Both the position numbers and the translations under genes were made by a program. From positions 124,001-188,000 of the forward strand of contig NZ_JBNRLS010000004.1 in assembly GCF_050379415.1 (NCBI RefSeq): DNA of 64,000 bases, written 5' to 3'. The notes beneath the pieces were generated by a model. The model was given only the letters and a program-made list of their open reading frames with translations, did no database searches and was not told the DNA's origin. Source of the DNA: Marinobacter sp050379415 (lineage in GTDB: Bacteria; Pseudomonadota; Gammaproteobacteria; Pseudomonadales; Oleiphilaceae). This document shows, piece by piece, positions 32,459 through 41,661 of the stretch (the first letter of the stretch is position 1; every line of letters starts with the position of its first letter).

Positions 32459-34867
32459 TCAGTGAATTGACGGATCCTTATGTTCTTCTTTCGCGTGCTC
32501 CTGGCGCTCGTGTTCACGCATTTTTTCAAGCCGTTGCTGGATAATGCCAAAAACACTCTGCTTCGGGTACCGGCCCTTCTTGTCGGGCTTGCCCGCCGGG
32601 CGGCCCAGCAGCAAGGCGATGGCCTCCTCCACGTGGGATACGGCGTAGACCGCAAATTTGTCTTCCCGGACGGCCCGGACCACTTCGCTGTCGAGCATCA
32701 GATTCTGGACGTTGGTGGCGGGAACGACCACGCCCTGGGTCCCCGTAAGCCCGCCTTTCAGTTGGCAGGTGGCAAAGAAACCCTCGACCTTCTCGTTCAC
32801 GCCACCGATGGGCTGCACCTCTCCGAACTGGTTGACCGAGCCGGTAATGGCCAGGTCCTGGCGCACGGGCACACCGGAGAGCGATGACACCAGCGCACAC
32901 AGTTCCGCCAGCGATGCGCTATCGCCCTCCACCTCACCATAGTTCTGCTCAAAGGTGAGGCTGGCCGAGAGGTGCATCGGGTCCTCCACGGCAAACCGGG
33001 AGGACAACCAGGAGGTGAGAATCATCACGCCCTTGGAATGGATGTTGCCACCGAGCTTCACATCACGCTCGATATCCATGACACCGCCATCTCCATAGTA
33101 GCAGGTCGCGGTCACCCTGTTGGAAAGACCAAACTCGAAGCCACCGGTGGACAATACGGACAAGGCGTTGACCTGGCCCACGCAAGTGCCCACGGTGGTG
33201 ACGAGGGTGGAGCCATCGCGGATCGAATCGTAGAACTGGTCCCGGATCCGGCTGCTGCGGTACCGGGCACTTTCCAGGGCCCGCTCCACGTGAACCTCGG
33301 TGATCAGCCGGGCCTTGGCCTGGCGGGCCCAGAAATCCGACTCGCGCAGGAGGTTGGCGATGTCGGCTGCATGAAGAGACAGACGGTTCTGGTGCTCCGC
33401 CATGCGTGCGCTGTGCTCGATAATCCGGGCTACTGCCTTGTTGGAACAATGCAGCAGATTCTTTTCCACCACCAGGCTGGCGATGAACTTGGCGTACAGC
33501 AACTGGCTGTCGTCGGTACGGTACATCTCGTTCTCGAAGTCCGCCGTCACCCGGAACAGTTCGGCGAACTCGGAATCATATTCCTGCAGCAGCAACCAGG
33601 TTTCCCGATCCCCGAACAGCACAATCTTCACGTCCAGCGGCACTGCCTCGGGCTCGATGGAAATGGTTCCGGACAGCGTCATTTCCCGCTCCAGGGAATT
33701 GATCTGCAAAGCGCGTGAGCGCAGCGCCCGCTTCAGGCCGTCCCATACAAAGGGCTGCTCGAGGACCTTGATGGCGTCCATCAGCAGGTAACCCCCGTTG
33801 GCACGGTGCAGGCTGCCCGGTCGGATCAGCGAAAAGTCGGTGAACACGGTGCCCTTGTACGTGACATTCTCCACGTAGCCGAACAGGTTGTGATAGGTGG
33901 GATTGTCCTCGACCACCACCGGCACCTCATTGGTTTTCTGGTGCACCAGCAGATTGATCAGGTAACGCCGGGGCATTTTCTTGTCCAGGGAAGCGTAGGC
34001 GATGGCTGCCTGCTCGTCGTTATCTTCGAGAAAGATGTCCAGGTTTTCCACCAGATCGGCGCGCACTGCCTCCAGGTAACCGACCACATCGGGCAGATCC
34101 TTGTACTTTTCGATGAGCTCATCAATCTGGTGACCGGAAATACCCTCCAGGGTCTCCTGGTTCAGCGCCTGCTGCTTTTCGGCGTACTCCTGCTCCCAGT
34201 CGGCAATCCTGCGCAGAGCCTGGCGGAGTCTTTTCTCGAGCCTGTTGATGGAATCCTCGAACTTGTCCCGCTGTTCTTCGGTCAGCGCCTGGAAGGTCTC
34301 CGCGGTGTGAGGCTCTTCACCGTTCATCGCAACCAGACGATAGCCACCGGGCGTCGAGACCGTCAGGCGCACCTTCTTGCGCTTGGCCTGGGTGGCCACT
34401 TTCTCGAGTTCCTCTTCCTGCTTTTGCGCGTATTCATTCTTCAGCTGTTCGGACCGCTCCAGGAAGCTGTCACTGTCAAAGGTCTGGGGAATCACCTTGA
34501 CCAGGCGCGACATCAGCTTTTCCATGTCCTGCTTGAGCTGGGTGCCCTTGCCCCCCGGCAACTGCAACAGTTTTGGCACCCGGGGCTCTTCGAAATTGGC
34601 AACATAGCACCAGTCATGGCTCTGCTGCTCGGTATCCACATGATGCTCCAGGTAGCGAAGCATCATGGTGCGCTTACCCAGCCCGTTACGCCCGACCGCA
34701 TAGACGTTGTACCCGCCGTGAGGCATTGCCAGCGCAAACCGGACGGCTTCCTGTGCGCGGTTTTGGCCGACAATCTCCGCCAGGGGTTCCAGCTGCCGGG
34801 TGGTCTTGAAGGGCAGGTCTTTCAGTACGCAGGCCTTGTACAGCTGATGCAGAGGCAGTGACTTCAA
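32459..34867 (-). CDS. Lon-like ATP-dependent protease (LonB/YcbZ-related)
   Basis: 802 residues. An AAA-like region occupies the N-terminal half with a helical insertion (about 170-270). The P-loop GRNGLGKRT has Arg where Ser/Thr is usual directly after Lys, so nucleotide binding may be modified. The C-terminal Lon protease domain has the catalytic Ser in EGDSASLAELC and the catalytic Lys in GGVNEKVEGFF. It lacks the N-terminal LON domain of classic Lon. Start is TTG with AGGA upstream; no ATG lies nearby. It leads an operon with a response regulator and a hybrid kinase, an uncommon partnership suggesting stress-linked proteolysis. Confidence 0.9.
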   Translation of the reverse strand: MKSLPLHQLYKACVLKDLPFKTTRQLEPLAEIVGQNRAQEAVRFALAMPHGGYNVYAVGRNGLGKRTMMLRYLEHHVDTEQQSHDWCYVANFEEPRVPKLLQLPGGKGTQLKQDMEKLMSRLVKVIPQTFDSDSFLERSEQLKNEYAQKQEEELEKVATQAKRKKVRLTVSTPGGYRLVAMNGEEPHTAETFQALTEEQRDKFEDSINRLEKRLRQALRRIADWEQEYAEKQQALNQETLEGISGHQIDELIEKYKDLPDVVGYLEAVRADLVENLDIFLEDNDEQAAIAYASLDKKMPRRYLINLLVHQKTNEVPVVVEDNPTYHNLFGYVENVTYKGTVFTDFSLIRPGSLHRANGGYLLMDAIKVLEQPFVWDGLKRALRSRALQINSLEREMTLSGTISIEPEAVPLDVKIVLFGDRETWLLLQEYDSEFAELFRVTADFENEMYRTDDSQLLYAKFIASLVVEKNLLHCSNKAVARIIEHSARMAEHQNRLSLHAADIANLLRESDFWARQAKARLITEVHVERALESARYRSSRIRDQFYDSIRDGSTLVTTVGTCVGQVNALSVLSTGGFEFGLSNRVTATCYYGDGGVMDIERDVKLGGNIHSKGVMILTSWLSSRFAVEDPMHLSASLTFEQNYGEVEGDSASLAELCALVSSLSGVPVRQDLAITGSVNQFGEVQPIGGVNEKVEGFFATCQLKGGLTGTQGVVVPATNVQNLMLDSEVVRAVREDKFAVYAVSHVEEAIALLLGRPAGKPDKKGRYPKQSVFGIIQQRLEKMREHERQEHAKEEHKDPSIH

Positions 34868-35117
34868 TGTGTGGTCCTGTAACAGTCAGAATGCATTGGT
34901 GATTTATCGTCTTTCTTTGGCCGCCCATTGTAGATTCTGCGGGCCGCCATGTCGCGTTTCAGCCAAAGTTTTAGCGGTCAGGGTCTCGGCGGGTTTTGTT
35001 AAACAGCGCACAAAACCACAGCTGGTCATTTTTCAGCCGCCGATCCCGGCACTAAACTTCTTCACCCGGCCATGGTTCAGGCCAGTACAAGACAAGAAAC
35101 GCAATGGATGCCCAGTT

Positions 35118-35495
35118 ATGACACATGATTCCGCTGATCGCAGAATCAAGGATCGCTATCCGGCTTCGTGCCTGAGAGTGCAATTGCAGGAGCGCGGCTT
35201 CTTTGGCCGAAGCAGGAATGTCATCGCGGTTAGCTGTCTTGATCTCAATCGCTACGGCATGGCGGTGCTATGCCCCCGGCCAATGGCTCCCGGCGCGCGA
35301 CTGTTTCTCGACCTGCAGGGGAAATACATCAGTGAGTCGCGGGTCGACGCACGGGTGGTGGATTGCCAGCCGTTCCAGGCCGGATACCGGGTCAGCGTCC
35401 AGTTCAGTTATTGCCTTAACAAAAAAGGCTATTCACGGGCCATGGACAACGCCCTGTCCCGCATCGAAGGCTTCTACAACCGGCTCGCCGGCTAA
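35118..35495 (+). CDS. PilZ domain protein (putative c-di-GMP receptor)
   Basis: 125 residues from the ATG at 35118. The PilZ signature RRIKDR (RxxxR, residues 7-12) is followed by DLNRYGMAV, which fits the second motif (D/N)xSxxG with Asn in place of Ser. Both motifs form the c-di-GMP site in the family, so binding is likely but the substitution weakens it slightly. The frame extends upstream to 34869, but that part is Cys/Arg rich and unlike PilZ. The 250 bases upstream contain no other gene that I can support. Confidence 0.8.
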   Translation: MTHDSADRRIKDRYPASCLRVQLQERGFFGRSRNVIAVSCLDLNRYGMAVLCPRPMAPGARLFLDLQGKYISESRVDARVVDCQPFQAGYRVSVQFSYCLNKKGYSRAMDNALSRIEGFYNRLAG

Positions 35496-35507
35496 CCGGA
35501 CGGTGCC

Positions 35508-35969
35508 CTAGATCAGCCCCGCATCCAGGCTGGCCGCCACGTACATGCCCAGCTCTCGGCACTGCTCCTCGAATTCATCCCGGTATTCCCCGCGACAGAT
35601 CAGTGGATCCTGGACGAGTTTCCAGCGCAGGCCCGTGGTAATACTCTCGATGGCGCGATGGGTGCCGGTGCCGTCGTGGCCGGCGCGGATGTAATAGGCA
35701 AAGGGCAAGCCCTGGGTTTTCTCGATACAGGGATAGTAACTGCGGTCAAAAAAGTCTTTCAACGCGCCACTCATGTAGCCCAGATTCTCAGTGGTACCCA
35801 GGATGATGGCGTCACAGGCGAGGATGTCATCGGGACCGGCCTCCAGCGGTGGTTTGACCACCACTTCGACCGCCTCGATGTCTTCGTGGCGGGCGCCGTT
35901 CTCGACAGCGTCCCGTAAACGGAGGGTATTCGGGGAAGGTGTGTGGGCAACAATGAGCAGTCGCTTCAT
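35508..35969 (-). CDS. Flavodoxin-like FMN oxidoreductase
   Basis: 153 residues from the ATG at 35969 (MKRLLIVAHTPSPNT), preceded by GGAGG. The N-terminal strand-loop TPSPNT resembles an FMN phosphate-binding loop, and GTTENLGYMSGALKDFFDR resembles the second flavin loop. It fits NADPH-dependent FMN reductase/flavodoxin-fold proteins; the electron partner is unknown. It follows recA by 26 bases on the same strand, the place where many gammaproteobacteria have recX. Confidence 0.82.
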   Translation of the reverse strand: MKRLLIVAHTPSPNTLRLRDAVENGARHEDIEAVEVVVKPPLEAGPDDILACDAIILGTTENLGYMSGALKDFFDRSYYPCIEKTQGLPFAYYIRAGHDGTGTHRAIESITTGLRWKLVQDPLICRGEYRDEFEEQCRELGMYVAASLDAGLI

Positions 35970-35995
35970 GGCATCCTCCCCCGACAAACGGAACC

Positions 35996-37042
35996 TTAGA
36001 GCAGTTCCCCGTTGGCTTCCGCCGGCGCTTCAGCGGCCGCTTCTTTCTTTTCCGGCTTGGGCATCAGCTTGTCCCGGACCTTGGCCTCGATCTCGTTGGC
36101 AATATCCATATTCTCCTCCAGGAACTTGCAGGCATTCGCCTTGCCCTGGCCGATCTTGTCGCCGTTGTAGGAATACCAGGCACCGGACTTGTCCACGAAG
36201 CCTTCCTTGACGCCCATATCCAGCACTTCGGCCATGTGGTAGATACCCTTGCCGTACATGATCTGGAACTCGGCTTGCTTGAACGGCGGCGATACCTTGT
36301 TCTTCACGACCTTGACGCGGGTCTCGTTACCGACCACTTCATCGCCCTCTTTCACGGAGCCGATGCGGCGGATGTCCAGGCGCACGGAGGAGTAGAATTT
36401 CAGGGCATTACCGCCGGTCGTGGTTTCCGGGGAACCGAACATGACGCCGATCTTCATGCGGATCTGGTTGATGAAGATCATCAGGCAGTTGGCGTGCTTC
36501 ACGTTACCCGTCAGTTTCCGCAGCGCCTGGGACATCAGTCGCGCCTGCAGGCCAACGTGGCTGTCGCCCATTTCCCCCTCGATTTCCGCTTTCGGCGTCA
36601 GGGCCGCTACGGAGTCAACGATGATGACGTCAACGGCGTTGGAGCGGACCAGCATGTCCGCGATTTCCAGGGCCTGTTCCCCGGTGTCCGGCTGGGACAC
36701 CAGCAGGTCGTCGACGTTGACACCCAGTTTTTCGGCATAGACCGGATCCAGGGCATGCTCGGCATCCACAAAGGCACAGGTTTTGCCGGCCTTCTGGGCT
36801 TCAGCAATCACCTGCAGGGTGAGCGTGGTCTTACCCGAACTCTCCGGACCGTAGATCTCGCAGATTCGACCGTAAGGAAGACCACCAATACCCAGAGCCA
36901 CGTCCAGCCCCAGGGAGCCGGTAGACACCGCAGGAATGGCTTCACGGGGTTGATCCCCCATCTTCATGACGGCGCCCTTGCCGAACTGGCGCTCAATCTG
37001 GCTCAGTGCTGCGCTAAGTGCTTTCTTGCGGTTGTCTTCCAT
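35996..37042 (-). CDS. recA: Recombinase RecA
   Basis: 348 residues, the standard length. Walker A is GPESSGKTTL (near 66) and Walker B is VIIVDSVAAL; the C-terminus is acidic and Ala/Glu rich as usual. RecA drives homologous strand exchange and triggers LexA self-cleavage in the SOS response. The start is the ATG at 37042 (MEDNRKKALSAAL) with AAGGGG upstream; a longer frame adds 11 unrelated residues. A LexA box lies about 100 bases upstream. recX is not found downstream. Confidence 0.99.
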   Translation of the reverse strand: MEDNRKKALSAALSQIERQFGKGAVMKMGDQPREAIPAVSTGSLGLDVALGIGGLPYGRICEIYGPESSGKTTLTLQVIAEAQKAGKTCAFVDAEHALDPVYAEKLGVNVDDLLVSQPDTGEQALEIADMLVRSNAVDVIIVDSVAALTPKAEIEGEMGDSHVGLQARLMSQALRKLTGNVKHANCLMIFINQIRMKIGVMFGSPETTTGGNALKFYSSVRLDIRRIGSVKEGDEVVGNETRVKVVKNKVSPPFKQAEFQIMYGKGIYHMAEVLDMGVKEGFVDKSGAWYSYNGDKIGQGKANACKFLEENMDIANEIEAKVRDKLMPKPEKKEAAAEAPAEANGELL

Positions 37043-37139
37043 CGGTGCAAAACCCCTTGTCGACTGGGCTGCCAAGTCATTCCAAGGTATTGGCAGCGGA
37101 ATCCGGAAGGGAAACCGCTGTGTTCATCCAGCAGATTCC

Positions 37140-37155
37140 CTGTATATTTGAACAG
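37140..37155 (-). promoter_or_regulatory. recA: LexA (SOS) box of recA
   Basis: CTGTATATTTGAACAG fits CTGT-N8-ACAG, the core of the gammaproteobacterial LexA site. On the minus strand it overlaps a candidate -10 (TATACA) 16 bases after TTGTGT, so LexA would block recA transcription. Confidence 0.88.
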
Positions 37156-37218
37156 TATTAAAACACAAGCGAACGGGGAGACCAACCCCTCATCCCGTGA
37201 ACCTGATCAAGAAAATTG

Positions 37219-37716
37219 TCACGCCCCCTCAAGGAAGCTGGTAACTGCCTGCAATGCAAACAAAACCGACTGTCGGCGCACCTCATCCCGGTCACCGTCG
37301 AAGTGTTTGACCACGGCCTCGGTCTGGTCCTGACCGCTGCCCCAGGCAAACCAGACCGTCCCCACCGGCTTGTCGGGACTGCCACCACCCGGGCCTGCCA
37401 CACCGCTGATCGCCACGGCCACATCCACCCCGGCAGCCTGAACGGCTCCGGCCACCATCTGGCGGACAACCGGCTCACTGACAGCGCCATGCTGCTCCAG
37501 AGTTTCCGCCGACACCCCGAGCAGGGCCTGTTTGGCGCCGTTGCTGTAAGTCACCAGACCAGCCATCACATAGGCGGAGGAACCCGGGCGATCGGTGAGC
37601 ACCTTGGCCACCCAGCCGCCGGTACAGCTCTCTGCCGTAGCAATGGTGCGTCCCTGCTCCTTCAACAGTTCGCCCAGGCGATCGCCGGCCTGTTCGAGTT
37701 CCTGATCGCTTGCCAC
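37219..37716 (-). CDS. pncC: Nicotinamide-nucleotide amidase (CinA C-terminal family)
   Basis: 165 residues from a GTG start at 37716, chosen because AAGGAG lies 9 bases upstream and the length equals E. coli PncC (165). The family motifs TAESCTGGWVAK, GLVTYSN and ISGVAGPGGG are present. The enzyme deamidates NMN to NaMN in NAD recycling. An upstream TTG/ATG frame would add 14 residues. It is divergent from mutS (109 bases between starts) and precedes recA on the same strand, as in Pseudomonas. Confidence 0.94.
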   Translation of the reverse strand: MASDQELEQAGDRLGELLKEQGRTIATAESCTGGWVAKVLTDRPGSSAYVMAGLVTYSNGAKQALLGVSAETLEQHGAVSEPVVRQMVAGAVQAAGVDVAVAISGVAGPGGGSPDKPVGTVWFAWGSGQDQTEAVVKHFDGDRDEVRRQSVLFALQAVTSFLEGA

Positions 37717-37825
37717 TATGATCCGCTCCTTCCATAAGTGGGGATACAAACCCTTCATTTCATCGCCGCCGTTATTTTCTTACAATTCACGGCTTCATCC
37801 AAAAGCAAGGCAACCGGACCCATCC

Positions 37826-40447
37826 ATGTCAGTAGCCCAGACCGATCTCTCCAAGCACACCCCGATGATGCAGCAGTACCTGAAAATCAAGGGCGAGCAT
37901 CCCAATGAGCTGGTGTTCTACCGCATGGGGGATTTCTACGAGCTGTTCTATGAAGACGCCCGGAAGGCCGCTGAATTCCTGGACATCACCCTGACCGCCC
38001 GCGGCCAGTCCGGTGGCAACCCGATTCCCATGGCCGGTGTGCCGTTTCATTCTGCCGAGAGTTACATTGCCCGTCTGGTCCGGGCGGGTCAATCCATCGC
38101 CATCTGTGAACAGATTGGCGATCCGGCGACCAGCAAGGGACCGGTGGAGCGGCAGGTGGTCCGGATCGTCACGCCCGGTACACTGAGCGACGATGCCTTT
38201 CTCGAGGATCGGCGCGACAACCTGCTGGTGGCCATCTACAGCCACCGGGAGCAGTTCGGGTTTGCCTCCCTGGATATTTCCAGCGGGCGTTTTGCGGTCT
38301 CGGAACTGGACGGGCTGGAAGCACTCCAGGGCGAGCTGCAACGCCTTCGCCCGGCGGAAATCCTGATCAGCGAGGACTTTCCCTACGGCGAGATCCTCGA
38401 AGGTTTCACCGGCATCCGACGACAGGGTCCCTGGCTGTTCGAAGGGGACACGGCACACCGGGTGATTACCCAGCAGCTGCAGGTTCGCGACCTCACCGGT
38501 TTCGGCTGTGAAGACCTGCACCTGGCCATCTGCGCCGCCGGGTGCCTGCTGCAATACGCGAAAGAAACCCAGCGTACCGCCCTGCCCCACATCCGCAAAC
38601 TGACCCGGGAGCGCCGGGAAGAGGCGGTGATCCTCGACGCCACCAGCCGCCGCAACCTGGAAATCGACACCAACTTGATGGGCGGCCACCAGCATACCCT
38701 GGCCTGGGTGATGGACCGCTCCGCCACCGCCATGGGGGGCCGCGAGCTGCGCCGCTGGCTGAACCGCCCCCTCCGGGACGTGGACGTGGTCCGCCAGCGT
38801 CAGCAGGCGGTCTCTGCCCTGCTCGACGGCTTCCATTACGAACCGGTCCATGACCTGCTCAAGCAGGTGGGCGACATTGAACGGGTGCTGGCCCGGGTGG
38901 CGCTGAGATCTGCACGCCCCAGGGACCTGGCACGACTCCGGGATGCTTTCCAGACCCTGCCGGAACTCCAGGAATCCCTGAAACCGGTGAACTCCCACCA
39001 CGTGGTCAAGCTGGCCACCATCATCGGTGAGTATCCGGAGCTGGCCGACCTGCTGGAACGGGCCGTCATCGACAATCCACCGGTGGTGATCCGGGACGGC
39101 GGCGTTATCCGGGAAGGCTTTGACGAGGAACTGGACGAACTGCGCAACATCAGCGAAAACGCTGGCCAGTACCTGCTGGATGTGGAGACCCGGGAAAAGG
39201 AACGCACCGGCATCAGCACTCTGAAAGTGGGTTACAACCGGGTTCATGGGTACTACATCGAGATCAGCCGGGCGCAATCGGACCAGGCACCGGCGGACTA
39301 CATCCGCCGGCAGACCCTGAAAAACGCCGAGCGTTTCATCACCCCGGAACTGAAGGAATTCGAGGACAAGGCCCTGAGCGCCAAGAGCCGGGCACTGGCT
39401 CGGGAAAAGGCGCTGTACGATGAGGTCCTCGAAAGCGTCGCCGAGCAGCTGGCGCCGCTGCAGGATGCCGCCCAGGCCCTGTCGGAGCTGGATGTTTTGA
39501 GCAACTTCGCCGAACGGGCAACCTCCCTGCGTTTTGCCGCTCCCGAGTTCACGGACCAACCAGGTTTTGACATCGAGGAAGGCCGCCACCCGGTGGTCGA
39601 GCAGCTGCTGGACGAACCGTTTGTGCCCAACGATCTGTTGATGGACGCCAAGCGCCGAATGCTGGTCATTACCGGCCCGAACATGGGCGGTAAGTCCACC
39701 TATATGCGTCAGGCGGCCCTGATTGCACTGCTCGCCTACACCGGCAGCTTCGTTCCCGCCAACCGGGCGGTGCTCGGGCCGGTGGATCGGATTTTCACCC
39801 GCATGGGCTCCTCCGATGACATCGCCGGCGGCCGCTCCACGTTCATGGTGGAAATGACTGAAACCGCCAACATTCTGCACAACGCCACCGAGCACAGCCT
39901 GGTGCTGATGGACGAGGTGGGTCGGGGTACCAGCACTTTTGACGGCCTGTCCCTGGCCTGGGCTACCGCCGAGCACCTGGCGAAGAACATCCGCTGCTAT
40001 ACCCTCTTCGCAACCCACTACTTCGAACTGACCCAGCTGGCCGATGATCTGGAGCATGCGGTCAACGTGCACCTGACCGCCACCGAACACGACGACAGCA
40101 TCGTGTTCCTGCACAACGTTCATGATGGCCCGGCAAGCCAGAGCTACGGCCTCCAGGTCGCCCAACTGGCGGGCGTTCCCCAGGATGTCATCCGCAACGC
40201 CAAGGCGCAGCTGACCCATCTCGAGGGCAGCGCGACACCCAGCGCCCCGATGACTGACCGGGTACCGGAGCCACCCCAAACCGGGGCCAGGCAGACGGTA
40301 AGCGAACCCGTGCTCCAGGGCGATATGTTTGCCAGCCTCGAGCCCAGCGCCGTGGAACAAGCACTCAGGAAGCTGGACCTCGATGACCTGACGCCACGAG
40401 AAGCCCTGAACCGGCTTTACGAGCTGCGGGATATAATGGATAAATAA
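37826..40447 (+). CDS. mutS: DNA mismatch repair protein MutS
   Basis: 873 residues. The mismatch-reading motif FYE occurs in RMGDFYELF (near residue 35). The ATPase has Walker A GPNMGGKSTYM (about 620) and DEVGRGTSTFDG; a C-terminal tail with the small tetramerisation segment (LDDLTPREALNRLYEL) is present. MutS recognises mispairs and recruits MutL. The start at 37826 (MSVAQTDLSKHTPMMQQY) fits the family; the frame is open 36 codons further upstream without family similarity. Confidence 0.98.
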   Translation: MSVAQTDLSKHTPMMQQYLKIKGEHPNELVFYRMGDFYELFYEDARKAAEFLDITLTARGQSGGNPIPMAGVPFHSAESYIARLVRAGQSIAICEQIGDPATSKGPVERQVVRIVTPGTLSDDAFLEDRRDNLLVAIYSHREQFGFASLDISSGRFAVSELDGLEALQGELQRLRPAEILISEDFPYGEILEGFTGIRRQGPWLFEGDTAHRVITQQLQVRDLTGFGCEDLHLAICAAGCLLQYAKETQRTALPHIRKLTRERREEAVILDATSRRNLEIDTNLMGGHQHTLAWVMDRSATAMGGRELRRWLNRPLRDVDVVRQRQQAVSALLDGFHYEPVHDLLKQVGDIERVLARVALRSARPRDLARLRDAFQTLPELQESLKPVNSHHVVKLATIIGEYPELADLLERAVIDNPPVVIRDGGVIREGFDEELDELRNISENAGQYLLDVETREKERTGISTLKVGYNRVHGYYIEISRAQSDQAPADYIRRQTLKNAERFITPELKEFEDKALSAKSRALAREKALYDEVLESVAEQLAPLQDAAQALSELDVLSNFAERATSLRFAAPEFTDQPGFDIEEGRHPVVEQLLDEPFVPNDLLMDAKRRMLVITGPNMGGKSTYMRQAALIALLAYTGSFVPANRAVLGPVDRIFTRMGSSDDIAGGRSTFMVEMTETANILHNATEHSLVLMDEVGRGTSTFDGLSLAWATAEHLAKNIRCYTLFATHYFELTQLADDLEHAVNVHLTATEHDDSIVFLHNVHDGPASQSYGLQVAQLAGVPQDVIRNAKAQLTHLEGSATPSAPMTDRVPEPPQTGARQTVSEPVLQGDMFASLEPSAVEQALRKLDLDDLTPREALNRLYELRDIMDK

Positions 40448-40500
40448 CGGGAAAATTGCGCGGAAATGACCTATGTAATAAGGATATAGCAGGCGAAAGC

Positions 40501-40529
40501 TTGCCCCCTCAGGGACCGCTCCCTACAAT
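40501..40529 (+). promoter_or_regulatory. fdxA: Candidate sigma-70 promoter of fdxA
   Basis: TTGCCC (-35) and TACAAT (-10) with a 17-base spacer, 82 bases upstream of the fdxA ATG in the 164-base mutS-fdxA gap. Confidence 0.6.
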
Positions 40530-40611
40530 ATCGCGCACTAAAATATAAGGTAGGGGCTCGCACTATCCGGCTCCTGATGAGACTGAACACTCGACGACCA
40601 GGGATCTGACT

Positions 40612-40935
40612 ATGGCTTTTATCGTTACTGATAACTGCATCAAGTGCAAATACACGGACTGCGTGGAAGTCTGCCCCGTGGACTGCTTCTATGAAGGCCC
40701 GAACTTTCTGGTAATTGACCCGGACGAGTGCATCGACTGTGCACTGTGTGAGCCCGAGTGCCCGGCCGAAGCGATCTTCTCCGAGGACGAGCTGCCGGCG
40801 GATCAGGAGCAGTTCGTGGAGATCAACGCCGAGCTGGCCGCCAAGTGGCCGAACATCACCGAGAAGAAAGATCCGCTGCCGGATGCCGAGGAATGGGACG
40901 GCAAGCCCAACAAACTGCAATACCTGGAGCGCTGA
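40612..40935 (+). CDS. fdxA: 7Fe ferredoxin
   Basis: 107 residues. The first cluster region CIKCKYTDCVEVCPVDCF and the second CIDCALCEPECPAEAIF give the Cys pattern of [3Fe-4S][4Fe-4S] ferredoxins of the Azotobacter FdI/FdxA type. It is a cytosolic electron carrier. It follows mutS as in Pseudomonas and has its own promoter and a strong terminator. As an iron-rich protein it is a reasonable candidate target for iron-sparing regulation. Confidence 0.96.
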   Translation: MAFIVTDNCIKCKYTDCVEVCPVDCFYEGPNFLVIDPDECIDCALCEPECPAEAIFSEDELPADQEQFVEINAELAAKWPNITEKKDPLPDAEEWDGKPNKLQYLER

Positions 40936-40953
40936 GTTCCGGTTGCGGATCAG

Positions 40954-40980
40954 AAAGGGAAGCTGAGGCTTCCCTTTTTT
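40954..40980 (+). terminator. Rho-independent terminator of fdxA
   Basis: AAAGGGAAGC/GCTTCCCTTT (10 bp, loop TGAG), ending in a T-run, 19 bases after the fdxA stop. The A residues on the left arm also allow some function for the convergent LysE-family gene. Confidence 0.92.
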
Positions 40981-41004
40981 ATTGGTCGGTCGCTGACGCT
41001 CTGC

Positions 41005-41634
41005 TCAGGTAGTCGCGAGCTTTGCGCCCATGGCCACGAAGAACCCGCCAGTGAGGGTATTGAGTGCCCGGCCAAGTCGGGCACTGGCACGCAGATAACG
41101 AAAGGTGGCCACGATCCAGGCCAGCCCGCATTGCCACACCATGGCCAGCACAAAGTGCAGGGCCGCCAGCACCAGCGACTGCTGGAAGGCGTTACCGGCC
41201 GGATCCACGAACTGGGGAAGCAACGCCATATAGAACAGCGCCGTCTTGGGATTCAGGACGTTTGACAGCAGCCCCTCCCGCAATGACACGGCCATACTGA
41301 CGGTTCGCGCTTCCCGAACCTGGACCGGGGCGGCTTCCACCCTGCCCCGGAACGCCTGGCGCAGGGAACCGATGCCAAGCCACACCAGGTACAGAGCACC
41401 GAGCCACTTCAGCGCGTTAAAGGCCCACGCCGTCTCGACCAACAGGATGGAAATACCCAGCGCGGAGAGTGTGGCGTGGATGAACAGGCCGCTACAGATA
41501 CCCACGCTGGTGACGCAACCGTCTTTCAGACCCCCCCGACCGGTATTACGCAACACCAGCAAGGTGTCCACACCCGGCGTAATGGTCAACAAGGTTATGG
41601 CAATCAGATAGGTCCAGATCAGGTCAGGAAACAC
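41005..41634 (-). CDS. LysE/RhtB family amino-acid exporter
   Basis: 209 residues with about six hydrophobic segments. The N-terminal motif TITPGVDTLLVLRNTGRGG is the LysE-family signature (TPGPxxxxV-type), and LSNVLNPKTALFYMALLPQF is the conserved central segment. These inner-membrane proteins export amino acids or analogues; the substrate is unknown. Start is GTG at 41634. It follows the unknown gene 41662-42696 by 27 bases. Confidence 0.92.
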   Translation of the reverse strand: MFPDLIWTYLIAITLLTITPGVDTLLVLRNTGRGGLKDGCVTSVGICSGLFIHATLSALGISILLVETAWAFNALKWLGALYLVWLGIGSLRQAFRGRVEAAPVQVREARTVSMAVSLREGLLSNVLNPKTALFYMALLPQFVDPAGNAFQQSLVLAALHFVLAMVWQCGLAWIVATFRYLRASARLGRALNTLTGGFFVAMGAKLATT

Positions 41635-41661
41635 GCTACCCCCAGTTACCGGGGGCTTATC

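Noticed and set aside
37829..40360. 843-codon open frame antisense to mutS
   Set aside because: Antisense shadow of a long GC-rich gene; no family features and no plausible ribosome site.
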